A DNA stretch of 64,000 bases from positions 187,134 through 251,133 of the forward strand of contig NZ_FRBS01000005.1 in the NCBI RefSeq assembly GCF_900142675.1, given 5' to 3'. A model generated the notes under the pieces. It was given only the letters and a program-made list of their open reading frames with translations, made no database searches and was not told the DNA's origin. Position numbers and translations under genes: made by a program. This DNA comes from Shouchella rhizosphaerae. GTDB taxonomy: Bacteria; Bacillota; Bacilli; Bacillales; Bacillaceae_D. Shown piece by piece: positions 1-8,292 of the stretch. The stretch's first letter is position 1. The number at the start of each line of letters is the position of its first letter.

Positions 1-70
1 CTAAACTTTCATTCGAACGCTTGCGGCTTACCCGTACGCTCGGTGCCTTTCCCGTTTCCAATTTTGCCAT
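1..70 (-). CDS. Sugar ABC transporter permease, N-terminal fragment (cut by window edge)
   Basis: A GAGG-type ribosome binding site (AGGAGGGTGGAAG) is followed by ATG and an open frame of 23 codons running off the window edge: MAKLETGKAPSVRVSRKRSN, then ESL. The short basic N-terminus, 11 bases after the stop of the binding-protein gene, is what is expected for a MalF/UgpA-type permease of the same importer. Only the start is visible, so the family is inferred from position. Confidence 0.55.
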   Translation of the reverse strand, partial: MAKLETGKAPSVRVSRKRSNESL

Positions 71-81
71 CTTCCACCCTC

Positions 82-1386
82 CTAATTTTCCTCTTCGGCC
101 ACTTTTTTAGCGACTTTGTCAAGCAACGCCTGGGGCTCATCTCTGCCGTGGATCGCATACTCCACTGCCCTGTCGAGCTCGTTCCATAGCAATTGCCCGC
201 TTGCAATCGGAGGCCGCGAATTCGAATCCGGCAAAATATCAATAAATTCTTTCATAATCGGATCATCGCCATACAGTTCTTCATTGACCGTATCAATCAC
301 CGACATTTGGTGATCCATTTCGTTGAACGTACGCTGTCCTTGTTCGCTGCCGAAATATTTCATAAATTCCCACGCCTCTTCAGCGTGTTTGGCTCCTTTC
401 GGAATGATCAGCGACATCCCTCCTGACCAGGTCGCAAAATTGTCGCCTGTTGGCGTAGGGACAGGGGTCACCCCGTAATTTAAATCAGGATTGTATTGAT
501 TAATGGTAGAGATCGAGAACGGGCCATCGACTTTCATGCTATAAATTTCTTGAATAAAGGGGTCCATCTCATTGCTTCCTTGGGCCGTGTCAAAACTTGT
601 GACTGTCGCTGCGTCATACTTGTCGGCAATTGAAACGAGCCATTCCAGCGCTTCGACATTTTTCGGATGATTGATCGTCAACTCGCCTGTCTCAGGTTCG
701 TAAAAATCGCCGCCGAATGCCCACGCCCACGTGTAAAACCACCCTTGCGCCGTCCATGGCACCATACCAAGCTCCTGGACGCGCCCATCTTCAATCGTTG
801 AAAGCTTTTCAATCGCCTCTTCTAATTCATCAATCGTTGATGGCGGATGATCAGGATCTAGCCCCACTTCCATAAAGCGGTCTTTATTGTAAAAAAGCAG
901 CCTTGAATCGGTTGTGAGCGGCATGGCATAAATGTCGCCCTCGTAAGTCGATTCTTCAACAGCATAGTCATAATAAATCCCCATATCGTAGTGATCGGCT
1001 TCAATAAAAGGCGTCAGCGGTTCAAGGGAATTCTCTGCCGCATATTGAGCGACTTTGAAACGGTCGAAATGGGCAAGATCAGGTGGATTGCCGCCAGCAA
1101 TTGCTGTCAAAAGCCGCTGGTCGTCTCCTTCAGAAGAGGCGCTATAAATCGGTTGCACAAAAATGTCGTCCTGGCTTTCATTAAAGTCAGAAGCCACCTG
1201 TTCGATGGCTTCCAGTCCTTTTCCAGTATAATTGTGCCAATAAGTGACCGTCGTCCGTCCTTCGACGGTAATCACTTCTTCCTCAAGCTCTTCTGTACCC
1301 GTGTCTGTGCTGCTGCATGCCGTTTGAACAGTCGCGACTGCCGCCAAAAGACCGACCCATTTCAAGGAACGAAAACGAATAGACAT
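82..1386 (-). CDS. Sugar ABC transporter substrate-binding lipoprotein
   Basis: 434 residues. The N-terminus is a lipoprotein signal: basic MSIRFRSLK, a hydrophobic stretch and Cys in VQTAC followed by SSTDTG. The mature part has the features of extracellular binding proteins of the MalE/UgpB type (cluster 1): TVTYWHNYTGKGLEAIEQV near the start, the GGNPPDLAHFD motif, YAMPLTTDSRLLFYNKD, and a C-terminal EEAWEFMKYFGSEQGQ. The ATG at 1386 is chosen because GGAGGTGCCAATC precedes it; an in-frame start 15 bases upstream lacks spacing. It lies 14 bases downstream of a Gfo/Idh dehydrogenase gene and just before a permease start, so the operon probably imports and oxidises a sugar or polyol. The substrate cannot be named. 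Confidence 0.9.
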   Translation of the reverse strand: MSIRFRSLKWVGLLAAVATVQTACSSTDTGTEELEEEVITVEGRTTVTYWHNYTGKGLEAIEQVASDFNESQDDIFVQPIYSASSEGDDQRLLTAIAGGNPPDLAHFDRFKVAQYAAENSLEPLTPFIEADHYDMGIYYDYAVEESTYEGDIYAMPLTTDSRLLFYNKDRFMEVGLDPDHPPSTIDELEEAIEKLSTIEDGRVQELGMVPWTAQGWFYTWAWAFGGDFYEPETGELTINHPKNVEALEWLVSIADKYDAATVTSFDTAQGSNEMDPFIQEIYSMKVDGPFSISTINQYNPDLNYGVTPVPTPTGDNFATWSGGMSLIIPKGAKHAEEAWEFMKYFGSEQGQRTFNEMDHQMSVIDTVNEELYGDDPIMKEFIDILPDSNSRPPIASGQLLWNELDRAVEYAIHGRDEPQALLDKVAKKVAEEEN

Positions 1387-1400
1387 GATTGGCACCTCCA

Positions 1401-2513
1401 TTAATTGGTCGTCGCAGGTACATTGGCCTCATCAAAATAAATGGTTTTGCCTGTTTTCGCTGATTGATAAATCGCTTCCAAAATTTCACTGACAACAAGC
1501 GCTTGTTCCGCTTTCACGAGTGGCTCCGTGCCGTTGCGAATCGCCTCAATCCAAAGGCGCGCTTCCTTGTCTGCTTGGCTTTCCGCCCCGCCTTCATAAT
1601 AGGCGACTCCGCCAGCGTTTAAGTCAGGCTTCGTTACGTATAGGCGGCTTAATTTTTCACCGTTAATCCGCAAGCCGTCACGCATATCTGCGCCTGCTTT
1701 CGTGCCACACAACGTCGTTTTCGCTTCATCGACATCAAGCGTATTGAGGGCCCAGCTTGCCTCTAATGTAATCGTTGCGCCATTTTCCATCGTAATAAAG
1801 GCAAATGCCGAATCTTCAACGGTAAACTCTTTTGGATCCCACGGGCCAAAAGCATTGGCCGCATTTTCTGTATTCGACAGCTTGTAGTAAACATTGCCGA
1901 CAACACTTTTAACGTTGTAGTTATTCATCGTCCATAACGTCAAATCAAGGGCATGGGTACCGATGTCAATTAACGGGCCGCCCCCTTGTTCCTCCTCGTT
2001 TAAAAAAACGCCCCAAGTCGGTACCGCACGGCGCCGCACGGCATGTGCTTTCGCAAAGTAAATGTCGCCTAGCTCGCCTTGTTCCACAAGCTCCTTTAAA
2101 TAAAGGGAGTCATTGCGGTAACGGTTGTCATAGCCGATTGTCAGCTTTTTGCCTGTGCGCTTTGCTGTCTCCACCATTTGCCGTGCTTCAGCAGCCGTTT
2201 TCGCCATTGGCTTCTCGCACAGCACATGCTTGCCTGCTTCCATCGCTGCAATGCTAATCGGCGCATGGGACTTATTCGGGGTACACACATGGATGACTTC
2301 AATCGATGAATCCTTCAACAGCTCGGTGTAATCGGTATACACATTCGCGCCTTCGCTGCCGTACGTTTCCGCCGCTTTCTCTGCCCTTTCTTTAACAATG
2401 TCACAAAACGCCACCATTTCAACGCCTTTCACTTTAGCCAAACTCGGCATTTGTTTGCCATTGGCAATGCCTCCGCAGCCTATAATGCCAATTCTTACTG
2501 TCCGCTCTTCCAT
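1401..2513 (-). CDS. Gfo/Idh/MocA family NAD(P)-dependent oxidoreductase
   Basis: 370 residues. The N-terminal Rossmann fold begins RIGIIGCGGIANGKQ (GxGxxA), has the FCDIVKERAEK second strand and the CEKPMA motif whose Lys is the usual catalytic residue. The C-terminal half carries GGGPLIDIGTHALDLTLW, the typical GG-x-DxGxH substrate-side motif. Family members oxidise or reduce free sugars and inositols. AAAGGAG lies before the start. It sits between a sugar isomerase-like gene (14 bases upstream) and a binding protein, which supports a role in catabolism of the imported sugar. Confidence 0.9.
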   Translation of the reverse strand: MEERTVRIGIIGCGGIANGKQMPSLAKVKGVEMVAFCDIVKERAEKAAETYGSEGANVYTDYTELLKDSSIEVIHVCTPNKSHAPISIAAMEAGKHVLCEKPMAKTAAEARQMVETAKRTGKKLTIGYDNRYRNDSLYLKELVEQGELGDIYFAKAHAVRRRAVPTWGVFLNEEEQGGGPLIDIGTHALDLTLWTMNNYNVKSVVGNVYYKLSNTENAANAFGPWDPKEFTVEDSAFAFITMENGATITLEASWALNTLDVDEAKTTLCGTKAGADMRDGLRINGEKLSRLYVTKPDLNAGGVAYYEGGAESQADKEARLWIEAIRNGTEPLVKAEQALVVSEILEAIYQSAKTGKTIYFDEANVPATTN

Positions 2514-2527
2514 TTCAATCGCTCCTT

Positions 2528-3274
2528 TTATCGTAATGAATGCAAAAATTGGGCGCTTTCTTTAATCGAGTCAAACTCATCTTTATCAAACTGCTCTTGT
2601 TCAACCGTGTACCAGTCAACACCGTGTTGCTTTGCGGCTGCATGAATCCCGTGGAAATCCATGATGCCGCTGCCGACTTCGACATTGCGCAATTCCTGTA
2701 GGTTGTTCATATCTTTCATATGCAAAATTTTAATCCGGTCTTTGTAACGGTGAATCCAGTCAATCGACTTCTGCCCCGTTGCTTCCAACCAAAACGTATC
2801 AAGCTCCATAAACAGATAACGCGGGTCCGCAGCGGCAAATAACAGATCAAGTCCGTATTCGCCTTCAAATTGGGTAAGTTCGATGTCATGGTTGTGATAG
2901 CCGAACGCAATATTGGCCGCTGCTGCCTTTTCGCCGATTTTCGTCAACAGCTCCCCTGTACGTTTATAAGCATCGGCGCTGTCCCGATAAGACTCAGGCA
3001 AGCCAGGGCAAATAATGTAAGGGCTTTCAATTTCGCTTGCATAAGCAATCACTTCATCCAACTGACCTGTTAGTTGTTCGATCGATATATGGCTCCCCGC
3101 CGCCACGAGTTGGTTATCTGCTAACCTCTTTTTTAACTCCTTGCTGCTTTTGCCAAAATATCCGGCAAATTCAACGCCTTCATACCCTGACCTCGCGACT
3201 TCGTCTAATGTGCCAAAAAAATCAGCCGCACACCGTTCTTTAACGGAATACAATTGCAAGCCAATTCGAGCCAT
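2528..3274 (-). CDS. Sugar phosphate isomerase/epimerase (xylose isomerase-like TIM barrel)
   Basis: 248 residues. MARIGLQLYSVKERCAADFF is the standard opening of this family, followed by EVARSGYEGVEFAG, FGYHNHDIELTQFEG with the metal-binding His region, MELDTFWLEATGQ, and IKILHMKDM. The barrel uses a divalent metal held by Glu, Asp, His and Glu. It is the first gene of a leftward operon with a Gfo/Idh enzyme and an ABC importer, divergent from an AraC-type regulator. An AAAGGTGG ribosome binding site precedes ATG. The exact substrate (keto sugar or inosose type) is not decidable. Confidence 0.88.
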   Translation of the reverse strand: MARIGLQLYSVKERCAADFFGTLDEVARSGYEGVEFAGYFGKSSKELKKRLADNQLVAAGSHISIEQLTGQLDEVIAYASEIESPYIICPGLPESYRDSADAYKRTGELLTKIGEKAAAANIAFGYHNHDIELTQFEGEYGLDLLFAAADPRYLFMELDTFWLEATGQKSIDWIHRYKDRIKILHMKDMNNLQELRNVEVGSGIMDFHGIHAAAKQHGVDWYTVEQEQFDKDEFDSIKESAQFLHSLR

Positions 3275-3396
3275 GTTCGCACACCACCTTTACCGTTTTC
3301 TGAATTCTTTCGAAAAAATCGTACCATGTTCCCCTCAATTGATTATATACTAGAACTATTCAATTATATTAAATGTTTGACATAAGGAGAGATAGC

Positions 3397-4323
3397 ATGT
3401 TCACGCAATTAGATGCTTACAAAGAACAATTGCCAAGTGGAAATGACATTCGGGAGCCGATCCACTGCCATATGCAAACAAGCGAACCAAACCGACGGAT
3501 TGCTAGTCCCCATTTCCATGACGCAATTGAACTGCTCTATTCGTTTTCAGGGCGCGCCCGTGTTTTCGTGAGCGGGCAACCGTTCCTGATGGAGAAAGGC
3601 GACTTAGTGATAATCAACTCTAACGAAGTCCATGCAATATGGGGAGAGAGCGGCGAAAAGGTCGAGTACCTTGTAATTAAATTGGATCCCGAAGTCTTGT
3701 ATTCTACATCTCGCTCCATTTTTGAATCTAAGTACGTGTTTCCTTTTACGATGTCAAAGTCTAGCCCACAAACACTGCTAAAAAGCGGGGAAATGGCGAG
3801 CACTGTCATTCCAGCAACGATTGCAAAAATCAATGACGAATTTTCACACAAAGATTACGGCTATGACTTTGCGATCCGGATTCACATCTGCACGATTTTT
3901 TTAGCGGTTTTACGCCATTGGCGCCAATCAGGCATTTCTGTTGGGACGGAATCGATCAATGATAGCGATTTTCAGCTCATGCGGCAAGTGTTCCAGTTGT
4001 TAGAAAGCCACTACGCTACAGCGTTGACAGCAAAACAAGCAGCAGCTACTTGCAATTTAAGCTACAGCTATTTTTCTCGAAAAATCAAAAGCATTACCGG
4101 GCGTTCGTTCACTGAATTGCTAAACTACATTCGAATCACAGAAGCGGAGAAGCTGTTAACGACGACCGATTTAAGCATTACAGAGGTAGCTGTGAGCGTC
4201 GGCTATTCGAGCACAAGCTATTTTATCCAGCATTTTAAACAAGCTAAGCATCTCTCACCTTTACGCTTTAAAAAACGTCTCCAACAAAGCGTGTTTGATA
4301 AAAATGAAACTTTTTTGTCTTGA
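3397..4323 (+). CDS. AraC family transcriptional regulator with N-terminal cupin
   Basis: 308 residues. The N-terminal half is an AraC-type sugar-sensing cupin (SPHFHDAIELLYSFSGRARV, then FLMEKGDLVIINSNEVHAI). The C-terminal 100 residues are a double helix-turn-helix: ALTAKQAAATCNLSYSYFSR and LSITEVAVSVGYSSTSYFIQ, ending HLSPLRFKKR. ATG at 3397 has AAGGAG nine bases before it; an upstream in-frame ATG at 3373 has no such site. It is divergent from the isomerase-dehydrogenase-ABC operon and directly precedes a second dehydrogenase gene, so it probably activates one or both in response to the sugar. Confidence 0.9.
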   Translation: MFTQLDAYKEQLPSGNDIREPIHCHMQTSEPNRRIASPHFHDAIELLYSFSGRARVFVSGQPFLMEKGDLVIINSNEVHAIWGESGEKVEYLVIKLDPEVLYSTSRSIFESKYVFPFTMSKSSPQTLLKSGEMASTVIPATIAKINDEFSHKDYGYDFAIRIHICTIFLAVLRHWRQSGISVGTESINDSDFQLMRQVFQLLESHYATALTAKQAAATCNLSYSYFSRKIKSITGRSFTELLNYIRITEAEKLLTTTDLSITEVAVSVGYSSTSYFIQHFKQAKHLSPLRFKKRLQQSVFDKNETFLS

Positions 4324-4378
4324 CAGCCATTCACTCACTCTCTAGTATGGACTTTAATAACTGCTGAGGAGGAGTACA

Positions 4379-5386
4379 ATGATTCAAGTTGCATTATTAA
4401 GCCGCTGGCATGTTCATGCCAATGATTATGCCAGCCAAGCACTGGAGAACCCTAATTTGTCTGTCGTTGCTGTCTGGGATGAAGAACGAGAACGGGGTAA
4501 ACAGTGGGCGAAGGAGTTAGAGGTTGATTTTTTCGAAGATTTAAATGAATTGCTTGCCCAAGATCAAATCGACGGGGTGATTGTCGACACGCCTACTTCC
4601 ATGCACAAAGAGGTAATTCTTGCTTGTGCCGCTGCAAAAAAGCATATTTTTTCTGAAAAAGTGTTAGCGCTTACAGAGGAAGACTGTATTGCTATCTTTG
4701 AAGCTGTAGATAAAAACAATGTCTCGTTAATGCTGTCATTGCCTCGTTTAAATGACCCGTCTTACATTTATGCGCAACAAGCACTTGACAACGGCTGGCT
4801 TGGCCAATTGACATCGATCCGTTGCCGGCTTGAACATGGCGGCGCTTTGCCAACAGACACGCATCCAGACGGGTGGCTGCCTCCTCACTTCTATGACAAA
4901 AACCAATGCGGAGGCGGCGCCTTAATCGACTTAGGCGCCCATCCGATTTATTTAACAAACCGCCTTGCTGGCGAAGCAGCGTCTGTCATGTGCGAAATGG
5001 TTTCGTTCACCGGGCGTGAAGTCGATGACCATGCCTCAGTCATCGTCCGCTATGATTCTGGCGCAAGCGGTATTATCGAAGCCGGCTTTATTGGCAGTTC
5101 CAGCCCATTTTTGCTTGAGTTGCATGGCACAGAAGGCAGTTTGCTCGTTGAAGACCGCTCAGTCCGCATCCGTTCCAGCCAACTTGGCGACGGATCTTGG
5201 CAAACGCCTACACTACCAGAGCCGGGACCAAGCGCCATCGTCCAATGGGTTGCGGAAATCAAAGATGGCAAAAAGCCGCATATTACACGAGAGGATATGC
5301 TCCGTTTAACGCAAATCAATGAAGCTGCGCTGCAATCGGCCACAGAAGGGCGCCGTGTTTTCTTAAAAAGCGCGCAACCCGTCTAA
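4379..5386 (+). CDS. Gfo/Idh/MocA family oxidoreductase, second copy
   Basis: 335 residues, with GAGGAGG before ATG. Rossmann-type N-terminus and the family's GGGALIDLGAHPIYLTNRL motif are clear. Two departures are visible: the glycine-rich nucleotide loop is poorly kept (VALLSRWHVHANDYASQ) and the usual EKP motif reads SEKVLA, keeping Lys but losing Pro. It lies 55 bases after the AraC-type regulator, probably in the same transcript. It may act on the same substrate as the leftward operon; function beyond the family level is unknown. Confidence 0.85.
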   Translation: MIQVALLSRWHVHANDYASQALENPNLSVVAVWDEERERGKQWAKELEVDFFEDLNELLAQDQIDGVIVDTPTSMHKEVILACAAAKKHIFSEKVLALTEEDCIAIFEAVDKNNVSLMLSLPRLNDPSYIYAQQALDNGWLGQLTSIRCRLEHGGALPTDTHPDGWLPPHFYDKNQCGGGALIDLGAHPIYLTNRLAGEAASVMCEMVSFTGREVDDHASVIVRYDSGASGIIEAGFIGSSSPFLLELHGTEGSLLVEDRSVRIRSSQLGDGSWQTPTLPEPGPSAIVQWVAEIKDGKKPHITREDMLRLTQINEAALQSATEGRRVFLKSAQPV

Positions 5387-5437
5387 TGTGTTTAACTTGG
5401 ACAGTTTTCGGCAATACGGTTGTTGAGGTGAGTGGAC

Positions 5438-5815
5438 ATGAAAACCGATATTGTCTTTTATGACGCCCAATGCCCGTTGTGCCGAGCCATGAAAAAAGTC
5501 GTTATGAAACTAGACTGGAACAGGGAACTTCGCTGGTTCCCTGTCCAGTCCGTAAGCGAAACAACACGACAAAAAGCAGCACGCTATGTAGACATGTATG
5601 ACGAAATCTATGTCCTGTCAAAAGAAGGCCAAGTCTGGATTGGTTTCCAAGCTATACGCCAAATCCTCTCCCGCCTGCCTGCACTATCCTGGCTCACTCC
5701 GTTGCTTTCCTTTTCCTTGGTAGAGATCGTTGGAACGGCAGCGTACCGCTTCATTTCCAGCCACCGCCACCAATGGTTTGGACGACTGTCGCTTGATCAA
5801 GCGCTGCCGAGATGA
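5438..5815 (+). CDS. DCC-family (DUF393) thiol-disulfide oxidoreductase-like protein
   Basis: 125 residues. The N-terminus DIVFYDAQCPLCRAMKKVV contains the family's D-x-x-C-x-x-C motif (here CPLC). WFPVQSVSE and VWIGFQAIRQILSRLP are typical of the rest, and a hydrophobic segment lies in the C-terminal part. TTGAGGTG precedes ATG with good spacing; the GTG six bases earlier is too close. It stands alone between unrelated genes. The family's substrates are not known. Confidence 0.85.
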   Translation: MKTDIVFYDAQCPLCRAMKKVVMKLDWNRELRWFPVQSVSETTRQKAARYVDMYDEIYVLSKEGQVWIGFQAIRQILSRLPALSWLTPLLSFSLVEIVGTAAYRFISSHRHQWFGRLSLDQALPR

Positions 5816-5887
5816 AAGGATGGGCAGAAAACGTGGTAGTGTCAGCGAGAACGTTAGTTGAATAGAGCGAAGTTCCCTTGTTTAGCG

Positions 5888-6778
5888 CTATTCGCCTATT
5901 TCCACCATTAAGCTGCCGACATAAACGCCTTCTCCTTTAATCGAGACATGAGGCTTGCCGTTGTTGTCCGTCTGAACCACGACAAGAACGCGTCCATCTT
6001 TGCCGATTTCTTGCCCTTGTTCGACAAGCCACTCTTGTTTGCCGCTGTCAATATACATTGTGGCGTAAGCGCCCATTACACCAGATGCCGTCCCCGTGAC
6101 TGGGTCTTCGATCGTGCCTGAATATGGGGATGAAAAATGGCGGCCATGGAGATCGGCGTCTGGGTCTATCGTTTCCACGCAGAAGGGGTGGACTGAACAA
6201 CGGGGCTTTTCTGTTAAAATTGCTGGAAATTCACGGTTTTGTGGCTTCATTTGCGAAAAAGCGTGAATGCTTTTTATCGGCACAAGAAGCGTCCAAGTGC
6301 CTGTGCTGCCATACATAATCGGCAGTTGGTCGTCCAAATCAGATGAAGACAAGCCAAGTGCTTCCGCCAGTTTAGCAGCTGAGCCATTGAAGCGTTCAAA
6401 TTGAGGGGCAGCCTGTTCCATTGCAATGATTAACTGCCCTTCCTTAGTTTCCAGCTCAATGTTCAAAATGCCCGCTTTTGTTTCGAGCGTAAGTTTTGTT
6501 TGCTTATCAATCGTTCCCGCCTCGACGAGTGCTTGCAATGCGGCAACCGTACCGTGGCCGCACAAATCCATTTCATGTCCTGGCGTGAAATAGCGCAAGC
6601 GTAAATCTGCCACATCAGAGTGAAGAACAAAAGCTGTCTCGTTAAAGCCAACTTTCTTAGCAATTTCTTGCATGTTTCTTTCTGCTAACGCATCTCCTTC
6701 AAAAACAACGCCAGCTGGATTTCCTTTCCCTTTGTGTCTACTGAATGCTTCATAATGCCATACTTGTACCTGTTTCAT
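5888..6778 (-). CDS. PhzF family isomerase/epimerase
   Basis: 296 residues. The PhzF signatures are all present: GKGNPAGVVFEG, NETAFVLHS with the catalytic Glu, MDLCGHGTVAAL, and EDPVTGTASGVMGAYA near residue 230. The protein is two mirror-related diaminopimelate-epimerase-like halves in this family. GGGAGGAAGAAAG precedes ATG at 6778, which I prefer to a GTG 15 bases further out. It follows a serine hydrolase gene but a hairpin separates them. The substrate is unknown; most bacterial homologues have no assigned reaction. Confidence 0.9.
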   Translation of the reverse strand: MKQVQVWHYEAFSRHKGKGNPAGVVFEGDALAERNMQEIAKKVGFNETAFVLHSDVADLRLRYFTPGHEMDLCGHGTVAALQALVEAGTIDKQTKLTLETKAGILNIELETKEGQLIIAMEQAAPQFERFNGSAAKLAEALGLSSSDLDDQLPIMYGSTGTWTLLVPIKSIHAFSQMKPQNREFPAILTEKPRCSVHPFCVETIDPDADLHGRHFSSPYSGTIEDPVTGTASGVMGAYATMYIDSGKQEWLVEQGQEIGKDGRVLVVVQTDNNGKPHVSIKGEGVYVGSLMVEIGE

Positions 6779-6798
6779 CTTTCTTCCTCCCACACCTA

Positions 6799-6834
6799 AG
6801 AAACCCTCCCCCTATTTAGGGGGAAGGGGTTTCT
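6799..6834 (-). terminator. Hairpin between serine hydrolase gene and PhzF-like gene
   Basis: A long GC-rich inverted repeat (AGAAACCCTCCCCCT pairing with AGGGGGAAGGGGTTTCT, one bulge) with a short AT loop. It lies after the serine hydrolase stop. No long T-run follows on the minus strand, so termination is likely but not certain. Confidence 0.5.
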
Positions 6835-6935
6835 TTCGAAAATCTATGTTTGTTGCATATTGCAAGCGAGCTTCAGCCGTTGGTTTTTTGTCGCTTTCAA
6901 ACAATGCCTGAACACGGAGAGAACCTCATTGGCTC

Positions 6936-7952
6936 TTATGTGAAGAGCGCGGTTTCAATCGCCGTTTGCAGTTCGAATGCACCGTCAGAGTTGTTCGAAC
7001 ATACAACGAGTACATGCCCTGTTTCAGGGTAACAAGCCATTCGGAAATTGACTCCTGGATCATAGCCCATAAAGATATGTTTGTATACGCGGCCAGCTTC
7101 GCCCTTCATGTATCCGCCATAGCCGTAAAAAAGATCATCTTCGACTTGTACATGGGGCGCTAATAGCGACGCGACCATTTCCTTAGACATTAGCTTGCCT
7201 GCGCTTAACTCTTGCCACAGCCTCGCCATTTCTGGTGCTGTCACAAAAGCGCCCCCGTCGGCGCCTCCTTTAGCTGGAACAGAAAAGACATTTGTGCGCC
7301 ATTTGCCATTTTCTTCGTCAATGTAACCAAGCGCAGCGCCTTCTGGCAAAGCATCCATTTCGAAAAAACCGGATCTTGGCATGCCTGCTTTTTGAAAAAT
7401 CGCCCTTTCCACATAGTCGCTAAAGGAAAGCCCGCTTGCCTGTTCAACGACAAGGCCAAGAACAATGTAGCCAGAATTGTTGTACCGGAATGTCGTTCCT
7501 GGCTTCTCTTTCATTTCTTGTTGTTGGAAAAGCGGCAAAAAGTCTTTCCCCTTCCTCATCTGGTAAACAGCCGTTTGCTGCCAAAGCTCCTCATAGTCGT
7601 CCATGACCTCTTCATCAAAATAATCCGCAATGCCAGAAGTATGAGTTAACAGCTGGTGCACCGTTATTTCAGGGTCTATCGCTAAAAAATCGATTTCTAA
7701 ACAATCAGCCAATTTCGCATGCAACGATAACTTTCCTGAGTCCACTAGTTGGCAAATCGCCATCGCCGTTAGCAACTTTGTGCCTGATGCAATGCCATAG
7801 CGTGTATTTGTTTGGTTTGGGATTCGTTCGGCTCGGTTGGCAAAGCCAAAACTGTCTGTGACGATACCTTCTGGAGTCACTACATAATACGTGCCAGCAA
7901 ACGTTTCCGCTTTTGCCGTTTCTTTCGCTACTTGTTTGATCGTTTCCATCAT
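6936..7952 (-). CDS. Serine hydrolase of the class C beta-lactamase/PBP4* family
   Basis: 338 residues. The SxxK motif is ASGTKLLTA, and the YxN motif is FRYNNSGYIVLG. A C-terminal HIFMGYDPGVNFRM segment sits where the third (K/H-x-G) motif is expected. No signal peptide is visible, so it probably acts in the cytoplasm as an esterase or peptidase rather than as a resistance enzyme. ATG at 7952 lies eight bases after GGAGG; ATG at 7958 is closer. Its upstream region holds a small ORF and an 11-bp inverted repeat touching the ribosome binding site. Confidence 0.88.
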   Translation of the reverse strand: MMETIKQVAKETAKAETFAGTYYVVTPEGIVTDSFGFANRAERIPNQTNTRYGIASGTKLLTAMAICQLVDSGKLSLHAKLADCLEIDFLAIDPEITVHQLLTHTSGIADYFDEEVMDDYEELWQQTAVYQMRKGKDFLPLFQQQEMKEKPGTTFRYNNSGYIVLGLVVEQASGLSFSDYVERAIFQKAGMPRSGFFEMDALPEGAALGYIDEENGKWRTNVFSVPAKGGADGGAFVTAPEMARLWQELSAGKLMSKEMVASLLAPHVQVEDDLFYGYGGYMKGEAGRVYKHIFMGYDPGVNFRMACYPETGHVLVVCSNNSDGAFELQTAIETALFT

Positions 7953-7963
7953 ATTCATGTCCT

Positions 7964-8009
7964 CCTAAATGATCTTAATTGATGTTGTCAACAAATGTGA
8001 TCATTTAGG
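7964..8009 (-). promoter_or_regulatory. Inverted repeat overlapping the ribosome binding site of the serine hydrolase gene
   Basis: CCTAAATGATC at 7964-7974 and GATCATTTAGG at 7999-8009 are an exact 11-bp inverted repeat separated by 24 bases. In the leftward transcript the second arm ends with the AGG that forms the first half of the AGGAGG ribosome binding site. It could be an RNA hairpin that limits translation or a protein operator. Confidence 0.6.
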
Positions 8010-8016
8010 GTTAGGT

Positions 8017-8046
8017 TCATTTCAGTCTTACGCTTAAGTATAGCAT
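8017..8046 (-). CDS. Possible 9-residue leader peptide
   Basis: AAAGGAGGGAGCTTTTA precedes ATG, giving MLYLSVRLK then stop. The ribosome binding site is stronger than that of many real genes here. The stop lies seven bases before the 5' arm of the 7964-8009 hairpin, so a ribosome at the stop would cover the hairpin. This is the geometry of leader-peptide translational control, but nothing shows it is translated. Confidence 0.4.
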   Translation of the reverse strand: MLYLSVRLK

Positions 8047-8292
8047 TAAAAGCTCCCTCCTTTGCTCAAGTGTAACATATCCGTTGAGCTAATTGGTTGT
8101 CTATTCTTTCAAACCATTAAGGACCCATTTTCGTCGTTGGGTATTTCTTTTGAAACTTTTTGCAAGGGGACCATCTTCCTTTTCTGCTTCTGAAAATCCT
8201 TCTATCTTTTAGAAAGGTTCTTAATCCTTTTCATAGAGTGTGATATGATAAAACGGTAAAAATTACTATCTTCTCTATAAAAGGGCGATTCC
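8047..8292. other. Intergenic region between divergent genes
   Basis: AT-rich spacer between the leader of the leftward serine hydrolase gene and the rightward lipid-like operon. A possible leftward promoter is TAGACA with TATGTT 18 bases on. A small inverted repeat ACCCA/TGGGT lies near 8124-8142. No ORF above 30 codons with a ribosome binding site was found. Confidence 0.4.
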
